From positions 5,708,556 to 5,772,555 of the forward strand of contig NZ_CM001558.1 in NCBI RefSeq assembly GCF_000281895.1: a stretch of 64,000 bases of DNA, read 5' to 3'. Numbering within the stretch: the first letter of the stretch is position 1; the number at the start of each line of letters is the position of its first letter. The notes below the pieces were generated by a model. The model searched no databases and was not told the DNA's origin. It saw only the letters and a program-made list of their open reading frames with translations. This document shows, piece by piece, positions 18,647-29,960 of this stretch. Both the position numbers and the translations under genes were made by a program. Source of the stretch: Pseudomonas fluorescens Q2-87. Its GTDB lineage: Bacteria > Pseudomonadota > Gammaproteobacteria > Pseudomonadales > Pseudomonadaceae.

Positions 18647-19907
18647 AGGCCCGGCCCAGCAACAACTGCAGCAACCCTGCCAGGACCAGCGACGGCAGGG
18701 TAGCGCCGACGTCCGGATAGAGGTTGGCCAGCAGGTGATAAGTGCTCACCCCACCCAGCCAGGCCAACAGTGCCGGCCAGCGCAACGCAGCCGACACCAC
18801 CTGGCTGCTGCGCTTGCGCAAGATGAAATGGTCCACCAGCACCACGCCGAACAGCGGCGCGAACACCGAGCCGATCAGCAACAGGAAGTTCTGGTACTGG
18901 GCCAACGGTGCGAAGCACGCGATCAACGTGCAGATAACGCCGATCGCCAAGGCCAGGTGCTCGACCTTCAGCCCGGACAGCATGCCGCTCGATACCGCCG
19001 CCGAATGAATGTCGGCGAAAGCATTTTCCGACTCATCCAGCAGAATCAGCAGCAACGGAATGCCCAACCCGGCGCCAGCCAGGGCCAGCAGCAGCGCGTT
19101 GACTTCACCGCTCGGCGCGAACGCCAGGGTGTACGCCACGCCCAGGCTCATCAGCCAGAAGTTACCGATGAAAAACCCAACGGCAGTACCGCCAAAGACG
19201 TTTTTCGCGCGTCTGCCGAAGCGTGAATAGTCGGCAATCAGCGGTAACCACGACAGCGGCATGGCAATGGCGATATCAAACCCCACCGCCAGCGGCATCG
19301 AGCCATCGCCCGCCTGAGCCCACAATGCGGCCAGGTCAGCCTTGGCGAATAGATTCCAGGTCAGCCAGAGGCACGCCGCCAGCAGCAACCAGATGCCCCA
19401 CTTGCGCAGGACCTTGCGCACGAACGTCAGCGGCCCGCTGACCGCGAGCAAGGTCGCCAGGCCGCCGAAAAACAACGTCCACAGCAACGGATTCGACCCC
19501 AGGCTGCCTTCGCTGAAGGCTCGGGCACCGAGCAGGCTGGCCGCATCACGCATGACGATGATTTCGAACGAGCCCCAGCCGATCAGTTGCAGCAGGTTCA
19601 ATATCGCCGGCACGCTCGCGCCCTTGGCGCCTAGGCTGAGCTTGAGGGCGGCCATGGCCGACAGGCCGGTGTCGCTGCCAATCACGCCGACGGCCGCCAG
19701 CAGCAAAACGCCTACCAGGGTGCCGAGGAAAATCGCCAGCAACGAACCGCTCAGGCCCAGGCCCGGCGCGAGCAAGGCGCCAACCTGCAAGACCATCAGG
19801 CCGATGCCAAGGGAGAACCACAGGGAAAACAGATCGCGGGCGCCGAAGACCCGTTTGTCCAGGGGGACCGCGGTGTCCGGGGAATAGGTGCTGGGTTGGA
19901 TGTTCAA
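18615..19907 (-). CDS. cytX: Putative hydroxymethylpyrimidine transporter CytX
   Basis: A permease of about 430 residues of the NCS1 (cytosine/purine) family, with about 12 hydrophobic segments. It begins at a TTG at 19907, giving NIQPSTYSPDTAVPLDKR, the conserved CytX start. Upstream residues come from a REP and are not conserved. CytX proteins are known from comparative genomics to be controlled by TPP riboswitches and to import the HMP precursor of thiamine. Here it lies 171 bp downstream of thiC on the same strand, separated by a REPIN, so read-through from the thiC riboswitch is plausible. Confidence 0.8.
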   Translation of the reverse strand: MNIQPSTYSPDTAVPLDKRVFGARDLFSLWFSLGIGLMVLQVGALLAPGLGLSGSLLAIFLGTLVGVLLLAAVGVIGSDTGLSAMAALKLSLGAKGASVPAILNLLQLIGWGSFEIIVMRDAASLLGARAFSEGSLGSNPLLWTLFFGGLATLLAVSGPLTFVRKVLRKWGIWLLLAACLWLTWNLFAKADLAALWAQAGDGSMPLAVGFDIAIAMPLSWLPLIADYSRFGRRAKNVFGGTAVGFFIGNFWLMSLGVAYTLAFAPSGEVNALLLALAGAGLGIPLLLILLDESENAFADIHSAAVSSGMLSGLKVEHLALAIGVICTLIACFAPLAQYQNFLLLIGSVFAPLFGVVLVDHFILRKRSSQVVSAALRWPALLAWLGGVSTYHLLANLYPDVGATLPSLVLAGLLQLLLGRAFSYGRGTARA

Positions 19908-19947
19908 GAGTGTTATCTCAGAGGAATATTTTGTTGTTTTGATGATC

Positions 19948-20046
19948 GCCTTCGCGAGCAAGCCCGCTCCCACAATGGACCTGCTGTGAACACAAAAGCT
20001 GCGTACACCAACGATCTACTGTGGGAGCGGGCTTGCTCGCGAAGGC
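19948..20046. repeat. REPIN between thiC and cytX
   Basis: gccttcgcgagcaagcccgc and its inverted partner flank a spacer (cctgctgtgaacacaaaagc) similar to that at 14682. It may reduce or protect thiC-cytX transcripts. Confidence 0.85.
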
Positions 20047-20078
20047 GGCGGTGAAGTCACCGCCACCTTGGGCTCACA

Positions 20079-22241
<2,163 letters not shown>

Positions 22242-22253
22242 AAGAACCCGGCC

Positions 22254-22282
22254 AGTCTAGACACAACCGGCGCAGAACGCCA
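22254..22282 (-). promoter_or_regulatory. Candidate thiC promoter
   Basis: On the minus strand TAGACT (22254-22259) with a weak -35 TGGCGT (22277-22282) and 17-bp spacing would start RNA near 22246, just ahead of the aptamer. The -35 match is poor. Confidence 0.4.
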
Positions 22283-22406
22283 TCGTCCGGGCAAAAGGCT
22301 TGATGAATGGCGCATATGCAGGATTGTTGCCGTGCCTGCACGCAACTACACTCGCTACGCCGCGCGCCTGTATTGCGCCTTTATCTTTGAACGTAGGGAT
22401 CGCCTC

Positions 22407-23846
22407 ATGTTGCGCAAACTCTCACTGGCCCTTGCCGTGTCTTGTGCGTCCAATGGAATGGCTTGGGCTGCCGAAGCTCCGTTATCCACCAAAACCGACC
22501 TGGTGAGCGTTTATCAGGAGGCCGTGGATAACAACGCCGACCTGGCTGCTGCCCGCGCCCAGTACGGCGCCCAGAAGGAAGTCGTGCCCCAGGCGCGTGC
22601 CGGTTTGCTGCCCAATATTTCAGGCGGTGCCGACCTGAACAACACCCGTACCGAGCTCGACCAACCGGCCCTGACCGCCACCCGCAGCTCCACGGTTTAC
22701 CAGGCCACGTTGTCCCAACCGATTTTCCGCGCCGACCGCTGGTTCCAGCTCCAGGCAGCCAAATCCGTCAACGAACAAGCGTCGCTGCAGCTGTCGGCTA
22801 CCGAACAGAACATGATCCTGCAAAGCGCCGAGAGTTATTTCAATGTGCTGCGCAGCCAGGACAACCTGGCCTCGACCAAGGCCGAGGAAGCCGCATTCAA
22901 GCGCCAGCTCGACCAGTCCAATGAGCGCTTCGACGTAGGCCTGTCGGACAAGACCGACGTGTTGCAGTCCCAGGCCAGCTACGACACCGCACGGGCCAAC
23001 CGGATCCTCGCCCAGCGCCAGGTGGAGGATGCGTTCGAAGCACTGATCACCCTGACCAACCGTCAGTACAACTCGCTCCAGGGGATTGTCCACACCCTGC
23101 CGATCCTGGCGCCGACACCGAACGACGCCAAGGCTTGGGTCGACACGGCAGCCAAGCAGAACCTGAATCTGCTGGCCAGCAACTACGCCGTCGACGCCGC
23201 CGAAGACACCCTGCGCCAACGCAAGGCCGGCCATGCACCGACCCTCGATGCGATCGCGCAGTATAAAAAAGGCGACAACGACGGCCTCGGCTTCACCAAC
23301 CCGAACCCTACCGGGCAGCGCTACGGTGGCGATGCCGAGCAACGCACCATTGGCTTGCAACTGAGTATCCCGATCTACAGCGGCGGATTGACCAGTTCCC
23401 AAGTGCGCGAATCCTACTCGCAGCTCACCCAGACCGAACAGCAGCGCGAAGGCCTGCGCCGCCAAGTGGTGGAAAACACCCGCAACCTGCACCGTGCGGT
23501 GAACACCGATGTGGAGCAGGTCCAGGCCCGGCGCCAGTCGATCATCTCCAACCAGAGCGCGGTGGAGGCCACGGAAATCGGCTACCAGGTAGGTACCCGC
23601 AACATCGTCGATGTGCTCGATGCACAGCGTCAGCTGTACACCTCGGTGCGCAACTACAACAACGCCCGCTACGACTACATCCTCGACAACCTACGCCTCA
23701 AGCAGGCCGCCGGCACCCTGAGCCCGGCCGATTTGCAGGATCTGTCGCGCTACCTCAAGCCCGACTACAACCCGGACCGCGACTTCCTCCCGCCGGACCT
23801 GGCCCAGGCCGCGGCCGCGCAGTTGCGCTCGCGGCCGGCACAATAA
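22407..23846 (+). CDS. tolC: TolC-family outer-membrane efflux channel (OpmH-like)
   Basis: A 479-residue protein with a Sec signal peptide (MLRKLSLALAVSCASNGMAW, cleaved about residue 22). The two long repeated coiled-coil halves are typical of TolC, with Gln/Ala-rich helices such as RANRILAQRQVEDAFEAL. It lacks a lipobox, unlike OprM-type channels, and ends in an extended tail (DRDFLPPDLAQ). The start is the ATG at 22407. Its position after thiC matches P. aeruginosa opmH, the TolC partner in type I secretion and efflux. Confidence 0.9.
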   Translation: MLRKLSLALAVSCASNGMAWAAEAPLSTKTDLVSVYQEAVDNNADLAAARAQYGAQKEVVPQARAGLLPNISGGADLNNTRTELDQPALTATRSSTVYQATLSQPIFRADRWFQLQAAKSVNEQASLQLSATEQNMILQSAESYFNVLRSQDNLASTKAEEAAFKRQLDQSNERFDVGLSDKTDVLQSQASYDTARANRILAQRQVEDAFEALITLTNRQYNSLQGIVHTLPILAPTPNDAKAWVDTAAKQNLNLLASNYAVDAAEDTLRQRKAGHAPTLDAIAQYKKGDNDGLGFTNPNPTGQRYGGDAEQRTIGLQLSIPIYSGGLTSSQVRESYSQLTQTEQQREGLRRQVVENTRNLHRAVNTDVEQVQARRQSIISNQSAVEATEIGYQVGTRNIVDVLDAQRQLYTSVRNYNNARYDYILDNLRLKQAAGTLSPADLQDLSRYLKPDYNPDRDFLPPDLAQAAAAQLRSRPAQ

Positions 23847-23854
23847 CGACACCC

Positions 23855-23990
23855 TTGTGGTGAGGGAGCTTGCTCCCGCTGGCCTGCGAAGCAGGCCCAA
23901 AACCAGTCACCGCGCTCTGCCAGCCAGAACCGCGATGCCGGTTTTACGGCCGCTTCGCAGCCGAGCGGGAGCAAGCTCCCTCGCCACAAA
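23855..23990. repeat. REPIN between tolC and waaA
   Basis: Outer arms ttgtggtgagggagcttgct / gagcaagctccctcgccaca, with inner ggcctgcgaagcaggcc hairpin. It separates two blocks that are not neighbours in P. aeruginosa PAO1. Confidence 0.85.
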
Positions 23991-23993
23991 AGC

Positions 23994-25268
23994 TCAATCG
24001 ATCAGCCGCCCCAACCCCTCCAGCAAGCGCTGCAGCGCCCCCTGATTGGTGCGCATCACCTTCAAGCCCGCCTCGGCCATGCGCTGGGCATCGCGGGGCA
24101 GTTCGAACAGGCGTTGTATCGCCAGGGCCAGGCTTTCGGCATCCTCGACTTCCTGCAACGCACCGGCGGCGCGCAACTGGGCGGCGATTTCGAGGAAGTT
24201 GAACAGGTGCGGCCCACTGAGCACCGGTTTTGCCAGCGCCGCCGGCTCCAGCAAATTGTGCCCACCGTTGGGCACCAGGCTGCCACCGACAAAAGCGCTG
24301 TCGGCCAGGGCGTAGAGAAACAGCAGTTCGCCCATGGTGTCGCCCAGCAATACCGAAGCCTGGACACCGACCGGTTGTGCGCTGGACCGCCGGACCGTGG
24401 CGAAACCTTGCCCCTCACAGAGCTGGTATACGGAGTCGAAGCGCTCGGGGTGCCGCGGCACCAGAATCAGCAACGCATCGGGATAGCTGTCGAGCAGCCG
24501 ACGGTGGGCAGCCAGCACCACTTCGTCCTCGCCTTCATGGGTGCTGGCGGCGATCCACACCGGGCGCTCCGTGGCTTGCCACTGACGACGCAAGGCACTG
24601 GCGCTTTCGAGCAATTGCGGGTCGATGGTCAGGTCGAACTTGATCGAACCGGTGACCTCGACGGTTTCCGCCCGGGCACCCAACTGGCGAAAGCGCTCGG
24701 CTTCAGCTTCGGTCTGCACGGCGAACAGGCTCATCTCGGCGAGCATCGGCCGGGTCAGTTTGGGGAATCGCGCATAACCACGGGCCGAGCGCTCCGACAG
24801 CCGCGCGTTGGCCAAGGCCACGGGAATGCCACGCCGGGCGCATTGGTGGATGTGGTTGGGCCACAGTTCGGTTTCCATGATCACCGCCAGGATCGGACGA
24901 GCCCGGTCGAGGAAACGCTTGGCGGCGCAAGGCAAATCGTAAGGCAGATAACAATGCTGGATGCGCGGCTCGTCGGCGAACAGCGCCTGGATCCGCTCCG
25001 AGCCGGTGGGCGTCATGCAAGTGACGGTGATCGGCAGCTGTGGATACCGTTGCAGCAAGGCACGAATCATCGGCGCGGCGGCAATGCTCTCGCCCACCGA
25101 CACCGAGTGGACCCAGATCCCGCCCGGTACCAGGCTCGGCAGTCCCCAGGAAAAACGTTCGCCGATGCGCCGGGCATAAGCCGGCGCCTTGCGAGCCCGC
25201 AGCCACAGCCGAATCGCTACCAGTGGCAGCCCCAGATAAAACAACGCGCTATAGAGAGTTCTGTTCAT
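23994..25268 (-). CDS. waaA: 3-deoxy-D-manno-octulosonic acid (Kdo) transferase
   Basis: A 424-residue inner-membrane enzyme that adds Kdo residues to the lipid IVA precursor. An N-terminal anchor (LFYLGLPLVAIRLWL) is followed by GT30-family features: ERFSWGLP, the substrate-binding WVHSVSVGESIAA, ETELWPN, TGSIKFD and SLVPNGGHNLLEPAA. The start is the ATG at 25268; the earlier frame overlaps the LysR gene. It precedes the LPS core locus on this strand by about 6 kb. Confidence 0.95.
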   Translation of the reverse strand: MNRTLYSALFYLGLPLVAIRLWLRARKAPAYARRIGERFSWGLPSLVPGGIWVHSVSVGESIAAAPMIRALLQRYPQLPITVTCMTPTGSERIQALFADEPRIQHCYLPYDLPCAAKRFLDRARPILAVIMETELWPNHIHQCARRGIPVALANARLSERSARGYARFPKLTRPMLAEMSLFAVQTEAEAERFRQLGARAETVEVTGSIKFDLTIDPQLLESASALRRQWQATERPVWIAASTHEGEDEVVLAAHRRLLDSYPDALLILVPRHPERFDSVYQLCEGQGFATVRRSSAQPVGVQASVLLGDTMGELLFLYALADSAFVGGSLVPNGGHNLLEPAALAKPVLSGPHLFNFLEIAAQLRAAGALQEVEDAESLALAIQRLFELPRDAQRMAEAGLKVMRTNQGALQRLLEGLGRLID

Positions 25269-25290
25269 GGCGGCGGAGTTTATCGGTTTT

Positions 25291-26181
25291 TCAACCGAGC
25301 GCCTGCAACTGCACCGCAAAACGTTCCGCCAGCCAGCGTGCGGCCGGGCCCAGGGGCTCGTCGCGGCGCCAGACCAGTTCCACCACCAGGGCCGGCGGGG
25401 TCCATTCGCTCTTGAGCTCGACCATATCGCCCAGGTACGCCGGGTATTGCACCACATGCCGCGGCAGCCAGGCCCAGCCCAAGCCACACCGAAGCCATTC
25501 GGCCAGCACGTAGAAACTGTCGGCCCGCCAGACCTGCGGGCTGGCCTGCTCACTGCCGGGATAGACGCTGGACTGGGTTGCCATTAACAACTGCCGGTGC
25601 CGGGCCATTTCCAGGCAGGTCACATAACCATGGTTTGCCAACGGATGCTGCCTGCCGCACACCGTGACCATCTCGACGCTGCCCAACACCCGGCGCTCCA
25701 GCGCCTCGGGAATCTGGTCGTGATAGAACAGCAACCCCAGATCAGCGCGACGCTCCACCAGTTTGCGCGCCACATCGCCCTGGGCGGCGCTGGCCAGTTG
25801 CACTTCGAGGGTGGGGAATCGCTCGGCCAGCGCCGCCAGGCTGTCGATCACGGGTTGATAGGGCATGGCTTCGTCCTGGGCCAAGCGCAGCGACGCTTCC
25901 TGTCCACGCATCAGGGCCAGGGCGCGACCGTTGAGGCGCTCGCACTGGCGCAGCACTTCCTTGGCTTCTTCCAGCAGGGCTTCGCCTGCATCGGTGAGCT
26001 TGGGCTGACGGCCGCTGCTGCGCTCGAACAGGCTTACACCCAGATCGGTTTCCAACAAGGCAATACCGCTGCTGATGGCCGATTGAGCCTTGCGCTGATC
26101 CCGGGCGACGGCCGAAAACGAACGTTTTTCGGCGACACCGACGAACAGCCGCAGTTGCTCCAGATTCCATTGAACATTCAT
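25291..26181 (-). CDS. LysR-type transcriptional regulator
   Basis: A 296-residue regulator. The N-terminal winged helix-turn-helix spans about residues 5-65 (LEQLRLFVGVAEKRSFSAVA, then AISSGIALLETDLG), followed by a type 2 periplasmic-binding-like effector domain. It is divergent from the SMR exporter gene, with a perfect dyad in the gap, so it probably regulates that gene and itself. It ends 22 bp before waaA. The effector is unknown. Confidence 0.9.
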   Translation of the reverse strand: MNVQWNLEQLRLFVGVAEKRSFSAVARDQRKAQSAISSGIALLETDLGVSLFERSSGRQPKLTDAGEALLEEAKEVLRQCERLNGRALALMRGQEASLRLAQDEAMPYQPVIDSLAALAERFPTLEVQLASAAQGDVARKLVERRADLGLLFYHDQIPEALERRVLGSVEMVTVCGRQHPLANHGYVTCLEMARHRQLLMATQSSVYPGSEQASPQVWRADSFYVLAEWLRCGLGWAWLPRHVVQYPAYLGDMVELKSEWTPPALVVELVWRRDEPLGPAARWLAERFAVQLQALG

Positions 26182-26187
26182 GGCGCG

Positions 26188-26210
26188 ACCTATCTCATAA
26201 ACAGATAGGT
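26188..26210. promoter_or_regulatory. Candidate LysR operator dyad
   Basis: acctatct and agataggt form a perfect 8-bp dyad with 7 bp between them, 7 bp upstream of the LysR start codon and about 75 bp before the exporter ATG. Confidence 0.6.
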
Positions 26211-26284
26211 AATGACTTTACCGCATCTGGGATCACTCTAAAATAAGCGACACGAAAGACGGCACATTCAACGAGGAACGGCCT

Positions 26285-26617
26285 ATGAACGCTTACTACT
26301 ACCTGGGCATCGCAATCTGCGCCGAAGTGATCGCCACCGTTTCGATGAAAGCGATCAAAGGCTTGAGCACACCCCTGCCCTTGCTGCTCGTCATCGCCGG
26401 TTATGGCATCGCGTTCTGGATGCTCACCCTGGTGGTGCGCACTGTTCCAGTAGGCGTCGCGTATGCGGTCTGGGCGGGAATGGGAATTGTCATGGTCAGC
26501 GTGGCTGCGCTGTTCATCTACGGGCAGAAGCTGGACGTGCCGGCGATGCTGGGGATGGCGTTGATTGTTCTTGGAGTGGTGGTGATCCAGCTGTTTTCCA
26601 AGACCGCTGGACACTGA
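26285..26617 (+). CDS. Small multidrug resistance (SMR) transporter, EmrE-like
   Basis: A 110-residue protein with four membrane helices. Glu14, the essential proton/drug-binding residue of SMR pumps, is present in ICAEVIATVSMKA. YAVWAGMGIVMVS in the third helix region also fits the family. It exports small cationic compounds in exchange for protons, as a dimer. It is preceded by AACGAGGAACGG, and is divergent from the LysR gene. Its exact substrate (quaternary cations or a guanidinium-type compound) cannot be read from sequence. Confidence 0.9.
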   Translation: MNAYYYLGIAICAEVIATVSMKAIKGLSTPLPLLLVIAGYGIAFWMLTLVVRTVPVGVAYAVWAGMGIVMVSVAALFIYGQKLDVPAMLGMALIVLGVVVIQLFSKTAGH

Positions 26618-26649
26618 GAACACACCGATCATCGTGTTGGAACACATGT

Positions 26650-26743
26650 GTGGCGAGGGAGCTTGCTCCCGCTGGGTTGCGCAGCAACCCCATCTTTAAT
26701 GGGCGCTTCGCACCCAAGCGGGAGCAAGCTTCCTCGCCACAAA
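26650..26743. repeat. REPIN
   Basis: gtggcgagggagcttgctcc and its inverted copy (one mismatch, cttcctcgcc) with inner gttgcgcagcaac hairpin. Confidence 0.85.
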
Positions 26744-26838
26744 GCTTTCCTCGCCAGCTGCCGACGTTGATCGCCAGCAAATCCCAATAGCATCGAGTCT
26801 GTATACTGCGCCCTCGTCTAGAACACTGAGGTCGCCGC

Positions 26839-28014
26839 ATGCCATCCGTTATTTCCACCGACGTCCTGATTGTCGGCGCCGGAGTCGCCGGCCTCTGGTT
26901 GAACGCACGCCTGCGTCGCCAGGGTTTTTCGACCGTGCTGGTGGAAAGCGCCACCCTCGGTGGTGGGCAGAGCGTCAAATCCCAGGGCATCATCCATGGC
27001 GGCGCCAAATACGCCTTGCATGGCGCCCTGACCGGTGCCTCGGAAGCCATCGCCGACATGCCCCGCCGCTGGCGCGAAGCCCTGAAGGGCGACGGTGAGC
27101 TGGACCTGTCCGGCGTGCGCATGCTCTCCGATGCCCATTACCTCTGGTCCCCCGGCACCCTGGCTGGCAACCTGACCAGCTTTTTCGCCAGCAAAGCCGT
27201 GCGCGGGCGGGTCGATCAGGTCAAGGGCGAGCAACTGCCGCCAGCCCTGCAAGACAAGCGCTTCAAGGGCAAGGTTTATCGCTTGGCCGAATTGGTGGTA
27301 GATGTCCCCAGCCTGATCGCTCGCCTGGCGGAACTGGCTGGCGACAGCCTGCTGGCCGGACAACACATCGAACCACTGCGCGAAGGCGGCGAGCTGACCG
27401 GGCTGAACGTGGACGGCCGCGAGATCCGTGCCCAGCGCATTGTCCTCAGCGCCGGTGGCGGTACTGCCGACCTGCTCGACGCCCTGGGCCTGGACCAGCC
27501 GGCCATGCAACGCCGGCCGCTGCACATGGTCCTGGTCAAGGGGCCGAGCCTCAAGCCGCTCTATGCCCATTGCCTGGGCGGCGGGCCGAAGCCGCGCGTC
27601 ACCGTGACCACTCACCCGGCCGCCGACGGCCAATGGGTCTGGTACCTGGGTGGCGATCTCGCCGAAGGTGACGCTGTGGCCCGCGAGCCTGCCGCACAGA
27701 TTGCCGCCGCGCAGAAAGAGCTGGGCCAATTACTGCCTTGGATAGACCTGAGCACCGCGCAGTGGGCCACGCTGCGAGTCGATCGCGCCGAGCCCTTGCA
27801 ATCGGGCCTGACGCGCCCGGACAACGCCTTTCTCGCCGAGCAGGATCGCCTGTTGGTGGGTTGGCCGACCAAACTGGCCTTGGCCCCGGATTTCGCCGAT
27901 CGGGTGTTCAGTGCGCTGCAACGCGACGGCATCCAGCCCAGCCATCCGACACCACTCCCCGAGTTGCCGAAGCCGCCCATGGGTGTGCCTGCCTGGGATC
28001 AATTACTGCCATGA
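26839..28014 (+). CDS. FAD-dependent oxidoreductase (DAO family)
   Basis: A 391-residue protein with an N-terminal FAD-binding motif GAGVAGLWLNARL (GxGxxG) at about residues 13-25 and a D-amino-acid-oxidase-like body (HGGAKYALHG, RIVLSAGGGTADLLD). The substrate is not evident. It overlaps the next gene by 4 bp (ATGA), forming a unit with the aldo/keto reductase. The order SMR, FAD oxidoreductase, aldo/keto reductase, unknown protein matches PA4990-PA4993. A TATACT at 26802-26807 could be its -10 box, but no good -35 is seen. Confidence 0.8.
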   Translation: MPSVISTDVLIVGAGVAGLWLNARLRRQGFSTVLVESATLGGGQSVKSQGIIHGGAKYALHGALTGASEAIADMPRRWREALKGDGELDLSGVRMLSDAHYLWSPGTLAGNLTSFFASKAVRGRVDQVKGEQLPPALQDKRFKGKVYRLAELVVDVPSLIARLAELAGDSLLAGQHIEPLREGGELTGLNVDGREIRAQRIVLSAGGGTADLLDALGLDQPAMQRRPLHMVLVKGPSLKPLYAHCLGGGPKPRVTVTTHPAADGQWVWYLGGDLAEGDAVAREPAAQIAAAQKELGQLLPWIDLSTAQWATLRVDRAEPLQSGLTRPDNAFLAEQDRLLVGWPTKLALAPDFADRVFSALQRDGIQPSHPTPLPELPKPPMGVPAWDQLLP

Positions 28015-28823
28015 GCCAACCGACCCTGCACGACCTTCATCGTCCGCTGAGCCCTAACGGCCCGTGGGTCTCCCCACTCGGCCTGGGTACCGTCAAGCTC
28101 GGCCGCGACCAGGGTGTCAAATACCCCAACGGCTTCCGCATTCCCGATGACGATGAAGCGCGCATGCTGCTCAAGCTGGCGCGCGACCTGGGCATCAACC
28201 TGATCGACACCGCGCCGGCCTATGGCCGCAGCGAGGAGCGTCTTGGCCCGCTGCTGCGCGGCCAGCGCCAGGACTGGGTGATTGTCAGCAAGGTCGGGGA
28301 AGAGTTCAGCAACGGCGAGTCGCGTCACGATTTCAGCGCCGCTCATACCCGAGTCTCGGTGGAACGCAGCCTCAAGCGCCTGGAAACGGACTATATCGAC
28401 CTGGTGCTGGTGCACTCTGACGGCAATGATCTGGCGATCCTCAACGACAGCGAAGTCTACCCGACATTGGCCGCGCTCAAGCGTGAGGGCAAGATCGGCG
28501 GCTTCGGCTTCTCCGGCAAGACCGTCGAAGGCGGTCTCAGAGCCTTGGAGCAAGGCGACTGCGCGATGGTCACCTACAATCTGAACGAACGAAGCGAGAA
28601 AGCTGTCATTGACTACGCTGTCGAACACGGCAAGGCGATCCTGGTGAAAAAAGCCTTGGCCAGCGGTCACGCCTGCCTGAGCCCCGGGGTAGACCCGGTT
28701 CGCGCCAGCTTCGAACTGTTGTTTGAGCATCCCGGGGTTGCCAGTGCTATTGTCGGCACCATTAATCCGCTGCACCTCGCCCATAACGTCGCGACCGTAG
28801 CCAAGGTCCTGCGTAATAACTGA
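28011..28823 (+). CDS. Aldo/keto reductase
   Basis: A 270-residue TIM-barrel NADPH-dependent oxidoreductase. The catalytic tetrad positions are visible: Asp and Tyr in NLIDTAPAYGRSEERLG, Lys in VIVSKVGEEF, and His in DLVLVHSDGND. The short length and internal motifs place it among bacterial AKRs without assigning a substrate. The start is the ATG at 28011, inside the stop of the previous gene. Confidence 0.88.
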   Translation: MSQPTLHDLHRPLSPNGPWVSPLGLGTVKLGRDQGVKYPNGFRIPDDDEARMLLKLARDLGINLIDTAPAYGRSEERLGPLLRGQRQDWVIVSKVGEEFSNGESRHDFSAAHTRVSVERSLKRLETDYIDLVLVHSDGNDLAILNDSEVYPTLAALKREGKIGGFGFSGKTVEGGLRALEQGDCAMVTYNLNERSEKAVIDYAVEHGKAILVKKALASGHACLSPGVDPVRASFELLFEHPGVASAIVGTINPLHLAHNVATVAKVLRNN

Positions 28824-28857
28824 CGCCGCTTTGCGCGGCATTAAGGAAGGAGCCGAC

Positions 28858-29823
28858 ATGCCGCGTACGCTCATCAGAAAAAATCCAAGCAACTTCAAGA
28901 CCCTGCCCCTGTTCGTCGAAGCGACGCCCGAAGGCCTGACTTATCAGAGCGTCGGGATGCCGCTTAACTTTGCGCAAACATTGCAGCGCCGCCGTCCCGT
29001 GGCCGTCGCCGATGCTGAGCGTTTCTCGCTGGAGCTCGCCAACCTGGGCGTCTCGGTGCGCCTGACCCTACATTGGCAAAATCGCGACTATTGGGTACTG
29101 GTGCGCCAACGCCGACAGGACCGTGGCGATGTGGTGCTCAAGTTGATTTCCGGCTACGTCCCGGCCCATGAACTGAACCTGCCGCTGCTCACCGCCATCA
29201 ATGAAATCGCTGAAGAGTGCCTGCTGGAAACCCCGGAAGGCTGGCTCGGCGGACGCTTCAACGACACTTGGCTACCGGCACCCTACGCCACGGCGCTGCA
29301 TTATCGCGAAGCCTTGCCCTTTCGCCTGACGCCGCTGTCGGGCTCGGCCCGCCCCGTTCGCAGCGCCAATCTGCAATTGATCGAGCGGCCACGGGCCTAC
29401 GTGCACCTGCCGACGGCGTCACTGCAACTGATCTACGACTTGCGCCTTGATGTGCCCAAGGAAGCCAAGTCCCTGAGCCTGTTTCATGTCGATGAGCGAC
29501 TTGAGGGCGATCAGTTGGTGGCACGCTTGGACCGCAAACGCCCTGATCTTTATCTAATGCCGTTGCATGATGGGCAACCCCTTCCCGAGCTATATACCTT
29601 GAAAAAGGATCAACTGTATCCGGCCAGCACGCGCGGGCTGTACCTGGCGGAAAGTTTCGCCAGGCAGGAAGGCTGGCTGGTGCGTGACGAGCGAATTCGC
29701 TGGAAGGACTGGCTGCGCCAGCAAGGGTTGACGCCGCCAGGCAAGGAATCGGGCCTGACCCGACTCAAGGGCAAGGCCCGGCAATTGCTCAAGAAGATCG
29801 TGCCGCGCAAGGTGGCTCGCTAG
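28858..29823 (+). CDS. Conserved hypothetical protein
   Basis: A 321-residue protein I do not recognise by function. The start is the ATG at 28858 after a strong AAGGAAGG. It is soluble, Arg/Leu-rich, and ends in a basic tail (KARQLLKKIVPRKVAR). A segment INEIAEECLLETPEGWLGG resembles a degraded Nudix-type helix but lacks the full box, and no signal peptide or membrane helix is visible. It is third in a run with the FAD oxidoreductase and aldo/keto reductase, which hints at a shared role. Confidence 0.75.
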   Translation: MPRTLIRKNPSNFKTLPLFVEATPEGLTYQSVGMPLNFAQTLQRRRPVAVADAERFSLELANLGVSVRLTLHWQNRDYWVLVRQRRQDRGDVVLKLISGYVPAHELNLPLLTAINEIAEECLLETPEGWLGGRFNDTWLPAPYATALHYREALPFRLTPLSGSARPVRSANLQLIERPRAYVHLPTASLQLIYDLRLDVPKEAKSLSLFHVDERLEGDQLVARLDRKRPDLYLMPLHDGQPLPELYTLKKDQLYPASTRGLYLAESFARQEGWLVRDERIRWKDWLRQQGLTPPGKESGLTRLKGKARQLLKKIVPRKVAR

Positions 29824-29843
29824 TTACAGCAATTGGAACGCTG

Positions 29844-29935
29844 TTGTGGCGAGGGAGCTTGTTCCCGCTGGGTTGCGCAGCAAGCCTTTTTATGGGCGCT
29901 GCGCACCCAAGCGGGAGCAAGCTCCCTCGCCACAA
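29844..29935. repeat. REPIN
   Basis: ttgtggcgagggagcttgtt and its inverted copy, with inner hairpin gttgcgcagcaa. It lies between converging genes. Confidence 0.85.
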
Positions 29936-29960
29936 CAGTCGCCATACTACAAAGTGCGAC

